A DNA stretch of 64,000 nucleotides from Limnanthes douglasii subsp. nivea (lineage: Eukaryota > Streptophyta > Magnoliopsida > Brassicales > Limnanthaceae), in contig JAUPFV010000002.1 of the NCBI GenBank assembly GCA_036936605.1, positions 218,103,546-218,167,545 of the forward strand, read 5' to 3'. Positions within the stretch are counted from its first letter, which is position 1; the number at the start of each line of letters is the position of its first letter. The notes under the pieces were generated by a model, which worked only from the letters and a program-made list of their open reading frames with translations, did not search any database and was not told where the DNA came from. A program made the translations under genes and the position numbers. Of this stretch, positions 34,369 to 45,305 are shown piece by piece.

Positions 34369-34670
34369 TTCGTGCTTTAGGCCGATCTGCCATCAAGTTG
34401 GAAAGTGCATTTGAACGTTGCATCAGCTTTTTGCTTGAGTTAATAAAGATCAAAGTAAATTACCTTGTTCAAGAGGTTATTATAGTAATCAAAGACATCT
34501 TTAGAAGATACCCAAACACTTAGGAATCCAACATTACTACACTCTGTGAAAGCTTAGACACTTTGGATGAACGAGAAGCTAAGGCATCAATGATATGGAT
34601 AATTGGTGAGTATGTGTAAAGAATTGACAATGCCAATGAATTCATTGAAAGATTTTTGGAGAGCTTCCCA

Positions 34671-35942
34671 CAGTCGCGGATCTATGTAAGGGCCTGGAGG
34701 GGCGCTGGCCCCCGCTTATCATAAAATATTAGTTAATTTATATAGTTTATTTTGGGATAATAGGTATTTTTAAGGAAATTTTTAATTTCAAAATCTGAAA
34801 TAATGATTGTTTTTTATAAAAATATTAATTAAAAATATTTAATAATGATTATTTCTAAGGAAAAATCTAAATTAAAATCTTGAATAATGACTATTTTTAA
34901 AGAAAATTTTAAATTAAAATCTTGGATAATAGTAATTATTAAGGAAAATTTTAAGTTAAAATATTTATAAATTGGAAGATATAGTCTATGTAAGTGTTTT
35001 TATTTATTTTTTATTCAACTTTTTTTCAATAATTTGTTTTGATTTTATTTGGTTAAATCTTTCTCTCCCAAAATTGATTATTTCTTTATCTCTGTCTTCT
35101 TCTATTATTCTACATTACTGATTTGATTTAAAAGTTAATAGAGATTGTAATTAAATAAATTAAAAAAAAGGAGAAAATGAAAAACGCGAAAGAAAATGGA
35201 GATTTGAATTAGATATATTAAAAAGATAACATTTTAATTAAATAAATTAAATAAGATGGAGAAAATGAATCATATGAATATTTTACTAAAATAAATTATA
35301 GAATATGGAAATTTTAATTAAATAAATTAAACCATACCAAGAAAATGAAGAATAGGACCTTAAATAAATAACATTGATATCCCAAATTCAAAATTAGTAA
35401 ATCTGTTTTTATTTCAATCATATCTTTTAAAATATTGTTTTTATTTGTTTAGCAATATATTATATTATGATTTGTATTTATAAAATAATTAATTTTACTT
35501 TTAAATATACTTACACTTTGTTAAAAAATATATTGAAATATTTTTTTTTTATAAATTATGTTTGATACAAAATTGATTTTATTTCTATAAATATTTTAAA
35601 AATATATTTTACATAATTTTTTATATTTTATTTCATTTAATTTCAAAAATATATTTTGTATAATAAGTATGATTTTTTTTATATTTTATTTTTTAAATAT
35701 CTTTTAAAATAATATATTAAGAAAATATTAAGATCTATTGTTAAATATTATTTTTATATGTAATAAATAATATATTAAGATATGTTAAAAATACCTTAAA
35801 GTAGTTGTATACAATGAAAAAACATTTAAAAATGATAATTTAAAATTGATTATGAAAACATTTTACAACGAATGAATCGTGTAGAATGAATTTTATAAAA
35901 TTTTGTTTAGCCCTCCTTATTTCGATTCCTGGATCCGCCAAA
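34671..35942. mobile_element. AT-rich insertion in the beta-adaptin relic
   Basis: It splits the codons of ...SFP|EEPP.... It is flanked by TCCCA at 34666-34670 and 35943-35947, a likely 5-bp target-site duplication. Its ends carry short imperfect inverted motifs (CGGATCTA on the left, TGGATCCG on the right), and the left end has a GC-rich stretch. The interior is very AT-rich and non-coding. Probably a non-autonomous DNA transposon; class uncertain. Confidence 0.6.
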
Positions 35943-36355
35943 TCCCAGAAGAGCCTCCACAAGTCCAACAGCAACTACTTACTGAAGGCCCACAACAAAT
36001 ACTACAGTAGAGACAGACAATCCTGATCTGAGGATGAAGCTTATATATATTGGTGTCCTCTGTGAACTGCTCCAGAAGCATCTAAAGATGTGGTGTTCGC
36101 TGAGATACGTAACGTTCTCCGAAGTGCATGTTATGCGCATGATATGTATTCCCTCGTGGATTCTACAGGGCAATCCAGTTCAGGGATAATGATAGTTTAT
36201 GACAGTTTACAGAAGACATTTGATGTCTTGAAAACATAACTTGTTATTTCAATTGTGAAAATATGCTAGTTAGTGAGACATGCCAAGTGACTGCATTTTT
36301 ATGGAAAATATCTTGAAAATATATTTTTTTAATTGGTGGAATTTGGGACTTTGTA

Positions 36356-36711
36356 ATGGAAGATCGTGTTAGTTGCGATGCTTCTTTGTTCTTGAATATA
36401 TTGTACCCAAATGGTTGGTTTGATCTTGGTACTACTGCTTTGAAGTATCATGCATTCTATTCGCGCGTTCTTTGTCTCTTGTTGAGGTGCTTGTGGAACA
36501 ATATGAAAAGAGGAATCGAATGCGTTTATTTACTCAATTCTTGGAACATCTATTTAGTGATCGCGCGTTCTTTGTCTCTTGTTGAGGTGTTTGTGGAACA
36601 GTATGAAAAGAGGAATCGAATGCGTTTATTTACTCAATTCTTGGAACATCTATTTAGTAAGGGAAGTCAAGACGCACATGTTCACAATACCTTGGGTACA
36701 ATTATCATTAA
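36356..36711 (+). pseudogene. Clathrin heavy chain fragment, left part
   Basis: Clathrin heavy chain forms the triskelion coat of endocytic vesicles. The frame 36556-36711 reads [18 protein letters not shown], then [18 protein letters not shown] and [12 protein letters not shown], matching the highly conserved leg segment of plant clathrin heavy chain. A copy of the first 100 bp sits in tandem before it (36461-36560) in another frame. The preceding 36356-36460 frame is not recognised as clathrin. A TRIM follows immediately. Confidence 0.85.
36461..36660 (+). repeat. 100-bp tandem duplication inside the clathrin relic
   Basis: Units 36461-36560 and 36561-36660 begin with TCGCGCGTTCTTTG and differ at only a few bases. 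The duplication shifts the reading frame. Confidence 0.93.
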
Positions 36712-37197
36712 AGTTAGAATTGGAGTGCGAGTGCGTGACGGACCTCACAGACTAGCAAGATATTGTCCGCTTTGCGCTCGGAGGCGCGCACGGATTTGCT
36801 CTTGGGTGTACTCCCAAAAGAGCCTCTTGCTATTTGAGGTGGGCTCACACTTATATACACTCTTTTATGTTTCTTGTTAGCAATGTGGGATTGAGGGTCC
36901 TCTATGGGATGAAGTTTATTCTTCACATTCCCCCTTAAACTTTATCCCAGTTGGGCGGTTAAGCCTTATATGGCTGTGATACCAAGTTAGAATTGGAGTG
37001 CGAGTACGTGACGGACCTCACAGACTAGCAAGATATTGTCCGCTTTGCGCTCGGAGGCGCGCACGGATTTGCTCTTGGGTGTACTCCCAAAAGGCCTCTT
37101 GCTAGTTGAGGTGGACTCACAGTTATATACACTCTTTTATGTTCCTTGTTAGCAATGTGGGATTGGGGGTCCTCTATGGGATGAAGTTTATTCTTCA
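36712..37197 (-). mobile_element. TRIM (miniature LTR retrotransposon), 486 bp
   Basis: Two direct repeats of about 213 bp (36712-36925 and 36985-37197) flank an interior of only ~59 bp. On the minus strand the interior starts with a tRNA-Met primer site carrying one mismatch (TGGTATCACAGC; plus 36973-36984) and ends in the purine tract AAGGGGGAATG (plus 36926-36936). The LTRs contain the GATATTGTCCGCTT block seen in widespread plant TRIM and Cassandra-type LTRs. It encodes nothing and would depend on other elements. It sits inside the clathrin relic. ATTAA lies close to both ends but not exactly placed, so the target-site duplication is unsure. Confidence 0.88.
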
Positions 37198-37270
37198 AAA
37201 TTAACAACAAAAACAATCATGCACGCTACGCTTCCTAAACATTTCCTTACAATAGTTTGGGTAAAGTTAT
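37198..37270 (+). pseudogene. Clathrin heavy chain fragment, right part
   Basis: Directly after the TRIM the frame resumes with INNKNN and then HFLT, matching the clathrin segment (..NNNPEHFLT..) that follows the part left of the TRIM. Similarity ends soon after. Confidence 0.6.
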
Positions 37271-37883
37271 CACTGTCAGGTGATAAAGATGGAAACACTG
37301 AGTCAAAATGGGGCATGAATACTGCTACACTGTTGAAAGTAAAAGCATTACATATGAGCTTCCCTATACTGGCAGCAAAAAATGCATTCTTCACAAACTC
37401 TTCTTGAATGGGATGGAGTCTGAGAAACATCATGTCACCCCGAGAATCAATGCGTTTGAGGAGCCTGCTCTGATGGAGCTTCCAAACTTTATCATGGATA
37501 TGAACTAGAACCCTATTGAAGACTCCATTGAAAACTTGGTGGTTCCGCTGAGTGAAAATGATTTAACAGTTTTAAAACTTCTGTGCGACAAGACAAAGAA
37601 ACTACAGGTAGTGGCATATAGGAATGATATGGCTGGTCATATAATACCTTTAGCTGCATTGCTGATACTAACAGCAGAAAAGGTCAACCAGGCATATTTT
37701 AAACCTGATTATGCTTATTTAGGCTATAACGAGTCAGTTTTCATGAAATTTTTCAAATCCGAATATGATAAGGCATTGGATTTCAACAGCGCGGGGACCG
37801 AGTCACTAAAATCAGAATGGCATAGTGCAGTTTGTTCAATGTTTCATCGTTTTGAATTCGAGGTTGAATTCTTTCCAACATGA
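37271..37883 (+). pseudogene. Unidentified gene fragment
   Basis: Two plus-strand frames, 37308-37508 (66 aa) and 37536-37883 (115 aa), are in one reading frame separated by a single TAG at about 37506. Composition is protein-like (mixed hydrophobic and charged, with the block LSENDLTVLKLLCDKTKKLQ). I do not recognise the family. As neighbours of adaptin and clathrin pieces they may be a third host gene fragment. Confidence 0.45.
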
Positions 37884-39414
37884 GAATGATGATGTAGCTA
37901 AGAATAGAGACATATTGGTTTCTCATTCGGGTTTCAGAATTGGGTCAAACAGTTACTCAAATCGAAGATTTTGACGAGTTCGTTAGTTTTAAAAATGTGT
38001 CTATTTACCACGTTTGATACTTGAATTTGACCAATAAAGCCTTTCAAAACCATTTTTCATATTTAAGCATTATTTAAATATTTAATTTTTATTTTTGTTT
38101 TATTCTAATATTTTATTTTAAAACATTTATGCAATTTCTCTATTTTGGGATTACGATTTTGGGTATTTACTATAAAGTATCATATACCCTAATTTTTTAG
38201 TTTAGTTGTTTATTGAAATTAAAAATATGACATTTTGTCTACTAAACTTATTAATTCTTGTTTTCCTTGTACGAGGCATATTTTCCCTCGAATTAGGGTT
38301 AAAATTTACCCATTTCTTCTACTTTATATTTTGTTGCGTTATCAGATCTCTAATGGAAGACAACCCAATACAGGATGAATTTCTCAATTCGTATTCACAC
38401 TTTTCCTTAATGGTTGTAACCTTCTTTACCCGAGTTGTATGCATATTTTATAGGGCCATTGTTAAATCGTTTCTGTCTTGAAATCTTATAAGGTCCAATA
38501 GCCAGATTTACATAATTTTCTAACCAAAACAAGATTCGAAACAAGGTGGGGAACGTTATAATCATTAGATAGTTATATATGAGGGGTACAAATAGAGCCA
38601 ATACCCTCTATTGATACCGTTGTGGCACTAGCAGACAAAATAGATATGGTGAAACATGAGACAACGAAACAAAAGTTCTACATGTGAGGTGACATATGAT
38701 GAGATACACCCACAACCAAAATCCACAATGATAAATCAATACTTGAAGTGGAAGACTAGGAGATACCTGAATGGTATGAAGATGTAGACATAACATAGTT
38801 GTTCTCATTCAATTCAGTAGTAGTTGAAATTTAGAAAATCATATTTTCTTATCATATTCGCAATAAGATCCACAATCAATTTGGTAATCGAACAAAATCG
38901 GATAATCAAGAGGTAACAAATCCAAATCAAAAAATCAAATCAAACCCAAAATCCCAAATAATAATCCAACCAAGTCTGAATTCAAAATCTCAATAGTCCC
39001 GCAAAATAAATCGAATACTAAATCAAATCTAAATTCAAACCAAATCCAAATATTAATTTCTGTATAGAATGAAACCTCTTTTACCAACAAAATACATTGC
39101 ACTGGTCCAACAGTTATATATCCTATACTGTAGCACCAAGTCACAATCTAACCTGTCAGATTTGAAGAATTTGATCTCCCAAACACGCTCTCTAAAATTT
39201 AGCAAAAATCGATACTTTTATATTTTGATCAGACCGTTTAATTGTGGTTGCACACAACATATATGAAACACAAAACTGTATCTCTTCTTATGAAAAGCAT
39301 ATCAAAATTTCAAACACATCCAATCGAAAAACAAGAGAACAGATCTGAAGCCAGCCAAAAACATATCCAAACTTAATAGAAAGAACAATCACAACCACGC
39401 GTCCCGTAGAAGGG
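37884..39414. other. Non-coding stretch, nothing recognised
   Basis: AT-rich sequence with low-complexity AAATC-type runs near 38880-39060. Short frames such as 38206-38481 are hydrophobic low-complexity translations without a domain. Confidence 0.4.
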
Positions 39415-39565
39415 TTAAAACAAGAAGAACAACCAGTAGCTGAAGCACACCAAAATAAATAACCAACAAGGAGAACAACTAGTAAATGAAGCACAACAAG
39501 AAGAACAAGGAAGCATGAAGCACAACATGTGAACAATCAGGAGTTGAAGCACAACAAAAACAGAT
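39415..39565. repeat. Degenerate short tandem repeat
   Basis: Variants of GAAGCACAACAAGAAGAAC recur five or six times. Confidence 0.6.
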
Positions 39566-39597
39566 CGAAACAGCGAATCGAAATCGAATACCTGAGT

Positions 39598-39830
39598 TGT
39601 TGATAAGATTGTCATTAGTGATCCATATACCATTCTCTTTAATGCTGAAAATTTTATTTTTCCTCATTCTTTTCTTGACAAAAATATGGTAAATTCTAGA
39701 GTTATGGTCTCTGTCTTTCATCCAATTAGCATAGCATTTTTTAAACCAAAACTTTTCCTCCATTGTAAGAGCTAGTAAGTGGTCAGTTGTAGCTTTAGAC
39801 AACTTGTTTTTATTCTCATTAGTGTTTAAT
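39598..39830 (-). pseudogene. LINE pre-RT fragment
   Basis: The minus strand reads KATTDHLLALTMEEKFWFKK, then an NSRIYHIF block and ENGIWITN, typical of the region before RT in plant L1 elements. The first 55 bp overlap the LINE segment at about 46015-46068, so this is a separate copy of the same family. Confidence 0.75.
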
Positions 39831-40015
39831 CAGTTGATCGATGTCACACATAATAATTGTATTCCTTCATTTTACCGAACAAGAATTACATTTAGGTTTA
39901 CCTTATGTTTTTTACTAAATGGTGTCTTGATGAATATTGTAGATGATGTCAATATTAGATACATTTTGAAGGTTAAGAAACTTCAATCCCACGTATATTT
40001 TATCATATAAAAAAT

Positions 40016-41687
40016 TATTTTGTTCTTGCTCCAATTTTAACATAAATATGTTTTTATTTTATTTCTTGATATGTTACATAAAATAATTTAAGATACCATT
40101 AGAGTTTACGATCCAAATCAGAGAAAGAAAAAATTGAAATCAGTTTAGTTTCATCATTTTTTTCATCGTTTTCTATCATATTCTTCGATTTAAAAAAGAT
40201 TAAGAATCATTGACGACGAACAGTTATCAACAAGATCAAAAGATCGTGAAAGGTTTTTAGTCGTTTAATTTCTCTTTTAAAAGAAGAATCAGAGTAAATC
40301 TAGTGTGACTAAAGATCTATTAAGGAAAAGTTAAGTAATGATGTTCATCTTTGATAAATCAGAGTAATATAACTTTGGTTTAAAGAAGAAAGTCGTCAGA
40401 AATCGAATTCGGTTAGGTTTTCGATTCAAAAATCAGCTACCATGATTAAAAATAAATTAATTTCAGTTGAATTTTTTTTGATTTATAGACGAGTGAGATC
40501 AAGCACCATTTTTCAGTTTCTTATTTAATAAATCAGAGCAAAATAACAAAAAAACATTTCTTTGATTCATCTTTAGTCTTTCTTATTATTCGGAAGGAAA
40601 CAAAGGTTTATCTTCTTAACTTCTCTATTTTTTATAATATATTTTGATTCACAATCCGATATGTTTATTAGAAGATACATTAGTCAACACACATACATTA
40701 TACAAGAATTCATTATTTTACATATATTTTAGAATTTTATAATACATTAGGATACATTTGAGGACTTTAGATTGTGTTTTCAAATATGATTTATCATAAA
40801 TATTGCATAGATTTAGTACGAGGCAATAAGTTGAAATTCTACACCAACAAAAAATGGTCGTGATATAAGCCCTGAAAATGATAACTATCTGGTCCAATAA
40901 ATTCTTGTTTTTAAAAATGAGTATATAAAATATGATTTTTTTTACTTTATCTTTATTAATAGTCCTTAAACCAATGTTCTGGATTTGATACAAAGACTAG
41001 GGAAATATAAGATACATATCCCGTTAAACGATATTTAGAAATGACAGAAAAACTGTAAGCCAAAGGTTCTTTGTACGTCGTTTATAAAATAAAGAAAGAT
41101 TATAAGCCAAAGGTTCTTTAAGTGCCAATAATAAATTTTAGACAAGCTATAAGCCAAAATGTCTTCAAACAAGATTTATAAATTATATAAAGGCTATAAG
41201 CCAAAATTTCTTCAAACAAGATTTATAAATTATATAAAGGCTATAAGCCAAAGGTCGCTTAAACGCTGTTGAAATACGAGATGAAAATTTCATACAGTTG
41301 GTGTGAAGAATAACTAAGTTTCAAGACGAAAAATAAAAAAACTTCAGAAATTTTTTGAAAAAAAACACGGGTACAAGAGAAGTTCATTTTTAAAAGAGTA
41401 AGAGGTTACGCAAAGAAGGTTGCAAAGCACTTAAAAGCAAGAATGACTATGGGTTAAGTTCATATTTAAAAGCTTAAGAGGTTACACCTCGGACAACGTA
41501 AACATGACTATAAGCCAAGCATGCCTATGATCGAGTAATATGCGATGCTAAGAAGGCTATTAAGGTCAAGATGTAAATGTCTTAAATGAAAACATGACAA
41601 TAAGCCAAGTCTATAAGAAGGCTATTAAAGCCATGACAAACAACAATTATTAAAGACATCCAAATATGTTTTCTCTCTCTTTTTGTA
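40016..41687. repeat. S repeat, copy 3 (full length)
   Basis: Collinear with 4669-6312. A short segment around ATTATATAAAGGCTATAAGCC is duplicated at about 41160-41250. It lies between two LINE pieces, 5 kb left of duplication copy B, just as copy 2 lies left of copy A. Confidence 0.75.
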
Positions 41688-42431
41688 TATATATATATAT
41701 ATTCTTCGAACGATAATTTTTAAATGATAGCCAAATATGTTTTTCAAACGATAATCTTCAGATATATTTTGTAAACGACAATCTTTTTTACGACGTTCAT
41801 AAATATTACTCAAATATATTCTCGAAACGAAAACATATCTCATATATTCATCAAATGAAAATCTTTAAAACAAAATTTATCAAATGATACTTAGATGCGT
41901 TCTCCAAACGGTGATCTTTATAGATTCTCCAAATAATGGTATAAATGTGTTCGTCAACTAATTTTTATACATCTATTATATTTTTTTCACACGATGTTAA
42001 TAAAAAAATATTTAGGTATGTACTACACGACGATTATGAAGAACAAAAATTCTATAAGACAAATAAAATCTATTTATTTTACGAATGACAATTGTAAATG
42101 ATCTAAATGAACAAATAAAATGTGAATAGAAGTACAAAATAATGTCCTCAACAACAATAAGATGAAGCTTAAATGATGTATTTAGTAAAAATCACAGACT
42201 ATAATTAGAAACAATAGGAGACTAACGTGCTTCATTTGGTCCCACTTTATTCGGAGAACATGTCTTTGTTTTTATGTGAAGATTAGGTAACCTTCTTGGC
42301 CTACCTTATCTTTTGAACTTCTTTTCTACGTGTTTCTGTCCGTAGTTCGAGTCTACGGCTAAATCAACTACTTTTATTATATTTTCCGTCTTCGTCCGTA
42401 TATATGAATTTGATAATCTTTTTGAATCTAA
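41688..42431. other. Non-coding, short degenerate repeats
   Basis: Starts with a brief TA run, then loose repeats of AAACGATAATCTT-like motifs to about 41900. No genes recognised. Confidence 0.45.
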
Positions 42432-44045
42432 TTTTTTTTTTCCAGCAAAATTAAACTATATTGCTAAATTGAAAAATATACACAATTCAAGGGCTACAAT
42501 AGAAGCCTAAACAAAAACAAGGGACTCAAATAATCAGCCCCAAATCAAAAACCCTAGATCGAAAGACTACTACAATCACTTTCCCAATTCATCGTCTTCC
42601 CCAACTAAACCCTAGCTCAGAACAACGATTCCAAACCAGCTCCCCAAAACTTCAGAACCAAAAATCATCACCCATGAGCGCAAGCAACTTCGATCCAACC
42701 CAAGAACCAACACAAAATAACACCAACTCGATCAACAAATCCTAACCAGGATCAATGTACCCAACCCCTAAACTCTCAAGCACAATAATGGCGAGGAGAG
42801 GGCTGGGTATATCACTAATCGTGAATACGCGATTCTTCCTATCAGCAAGCACCCATTTGGAAATCCAATCGGCCGCAACATTTTCCGATCTGGAAATGTG
42901 GCTAAGCCGCATCGAGGGGAGGAGCAAATCTCTTATGTAATCATCGCTATTAGGGTTCTTCAGACAGTTAACAAGGACCAAACAGTCAGATTCGAGGTCA
43001 ATGTTAATCCAACCTCTTCTGTGGCAGAGGATTAGAGCTTCCTTCAGAGCACATCTTTCAGCCTGGAGAGGAGAGATCTTGCCTAACAAGAAACCAGCTC
43101 CTTCAATGCAGTTCCCACATTCATCGCGCACAATGTAGCCACCAGAGGCTTCACCATTGAAGCCACAAGCGCCATCAGAGTTGATCTTGACTCTACCAGC
43201 ATCAGGTAACCTCCATTTCCTATATACAGCTTTCCTAGAACATATAGACATAGCTCCAATCGAGACACCTGCATCAATAGCTCGAACCCAATGTTTAGGT
43301 TTAAGCTTATAGTCAGTAGCTAATATGAACCTTTTAATTCTACTAATAGCATTAGAAAAAGAGTCCACTGGCTTATCAAACTTGCAGTGGTTTCTGTTAA
43401 ACCAGATTGTCCACACAATCAATTGAGGGACAATGTGGGTAACATGAAAGTTACTGCAAGTATGCTTAAACCAGGTGAAGAACATATGATGAATACTCAT
43501 AAAACGCTTTACATGAATGTTGAACATGAGGCCATAGTAGTTCCATAATGACCAAGCAAAACTGCAATTAATAAATAGATGAGTAATATCTTCATAATTA
43601 CAGCAAAATTGACATTTAGAAACTAGGCAAATGTGCTTTTTGGAGATAATATTGTCAGTAAGAACATAATTATTTAGAATCCTCCAGCTTAGAAAAGAAA
43701 ATTTTGAAGGAATAAAACTGTGCCAAACTTTTTTGAAAAAGAAGGATTTGTTGTTTTTCATCCTCATACTATCCCAAGTTATTTTACTGTCAAACTTTTT
43801 ATCTTTTGTTAGATTCCACTTAATGGAATCCTCCTTCTCATGATTGATATTGATACAACTTATAAGCTGATATCTTTCATGTGAAAGGAAGGAAGCCAGA
43901 GTGGGATCCCAACTGCCATTTTTCCAAAAAGAGTTTATTTTTGCTGGAAGATACCATGAATTATGTTCAGAAATAATAGGGTTCATATTATGCCAAGCAT
44001 CTCTCCAAAAATCTATTTCCCCACATCCAACCTTCCAGTAAATAT
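42432..44045 (-). pseudogene. L1-type LINE, 3' part (zinc-binding and RNase H)
   Basis: A 414-codon frame (43986 to 42742), preceded by WKVGCGEIDFWRD. In order: the zf-RVT region with C..C...H and C, then an RNase H domain beginning INSDGACGFNGEASGG, with LQAERCALKEAL and LESDCLVLVNCL. Plant L1 elements carry such a C-terminal RNase H. The minus-strand 3' tail ends in a 10-base poly(A), seen as poly(T) at 42432-42441. Upstream RT sequence is missing, so although this frame is open it is not a working element. Confidence 0.85.
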
Positions 44046-45305
44046 ACTGACACGTTACCTCCTGAGTCCTGACACGTTACAGCTGAAATAAACATGTTAA
44101 AAAAATAATAAAAAAATTAAAGTTAGAGAATTATCAAATATTGAACAATTACAAATATAATGGATTTGAGCATAATAAAAATGATTTAAAATAATAATCT
44201 GAAAGCAAACGTAAGAATTTGAAAATTTGAAATAAATTTGATTTTATAAATTAGTTCATAAGTAAATCATTATTTTGACTGACTATGAATTAAAATCAAA
44301 ATATTTATTACCTGCATAATTAAATTTTTATATAAAAAAATAACAAATATTAAAACCATATTGATATAATTGAGTATGCATGGCCAGGACAAATAAAATA
44401 AAAACTATTGAATTTTATATTTAAAAAATATATATGAAAAAGTATTTCATTTATGGCCAACTAATTATCTTTCTTAAAAGTCTGAAACACAACCGAAAAT
44501 ATTTTAAACGAATCTGTTTCGATAGTCATCAAAATTATCAGTTAAAACTGACGTAAATTTAATTCTCAATATCTAAAATAAATTCGGTTGGAACTTCACC
44601 TCATACCTACTAAGGAGGAGGATATGGTTCTTTATAATAGTTGTACAATCGTTTGTGAATCTCAAGGAAAAGAAGAATCGTTTGTGAATCTCAAGGAAAA
44701 GAAGAATATTAAAGTTTATTGGGACACCGCTAAATTACAAAATGTTATACATATTTAAATATGCTTCTTAAATAATGTTATAAATTTCAAAAGATTGGAT
44801 TAATTAATAATAGCTAATACCAAACCCAATTAGACGGTATTTAATAAAAGTTGAACCTAGTAGATTATACTTGATGACGGATAACTTGTTTTATTTTAAT
44901 AATGGTATAAAACTACGTCCTATATATTTGGACTTCAAATAGGTCCAAAATCATTCTAATAAATAGGATTTGTCTTTTCATTTCAGGCCGACATTTATTT
45001 TTTACTGTTCATGAGTTGGTGCTGATTTGTCTTCTTTTTTATCGGGATCAATATTTTTTAGAAACAAAGAATTACAAGAGAACTACATCAAAGTTCAAAT
45101 AATTAAATGTCCAATAAAAGGTTTAAACAAAAGTTCTAATTAAACAAAAGAATTATATAAGGCCAACGACTCCAATCAAATCTCAAACCAGATCATTAAA
45201 AAAGACACTATAATATAGGGAAACTCTAGTTCCTTCTCTTTTCAACACAAAGCATTGATAAGCAAAATAATTTTTTTGTTCAAAAAATCATGAACCCTAA
45301 CCCTA
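44046..45305. other. AT-rich filler between LINE parts
   Basis: No coding frame. It contains a direct repeat CTGACACGTTAC at about 44049 and 44071, and a tandem ~30-bp repeat (ATCGTTTGTGAATCTCAAGG) at 44645-44705. It replaces the catalytic core of the LINE RT, by insertion or rearrangement. Confidence 0.5.

Larger units (their letters stand above)
34119..36200 (+). pseudogene. Beta-adaptin (AP-1/AP-2 beta subunit) fragment, interrupted
   Basis: Beta-adaptin is the large subunit of clathrin adaptor complexes. The trunk-domain sequence is clear: [61 protein letters not shown] and [11 protein letters not shown], running from 34119 to 34670. It resumes at 35943 with EEPPQVQQQLLT, EGPQQ, NPDLR and a frame-shifted YIYW block to about 36200. 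There is a tandem duplication of about 104 bp (34161-34263, 34264-34368), stops at about 34521 and 34617, missing codons, and a 1.27 kb insertion at 34671-35942. No introns are visible, which suggests a processed or captured copy. Confidence 0.88.

Noticed and set aside
36714..36926. 70- and 63-codon minus-strand frames in the TRIM
   Set aside because: Both come from the two LTR copies and show no coding features; TRIMs are non-coding.
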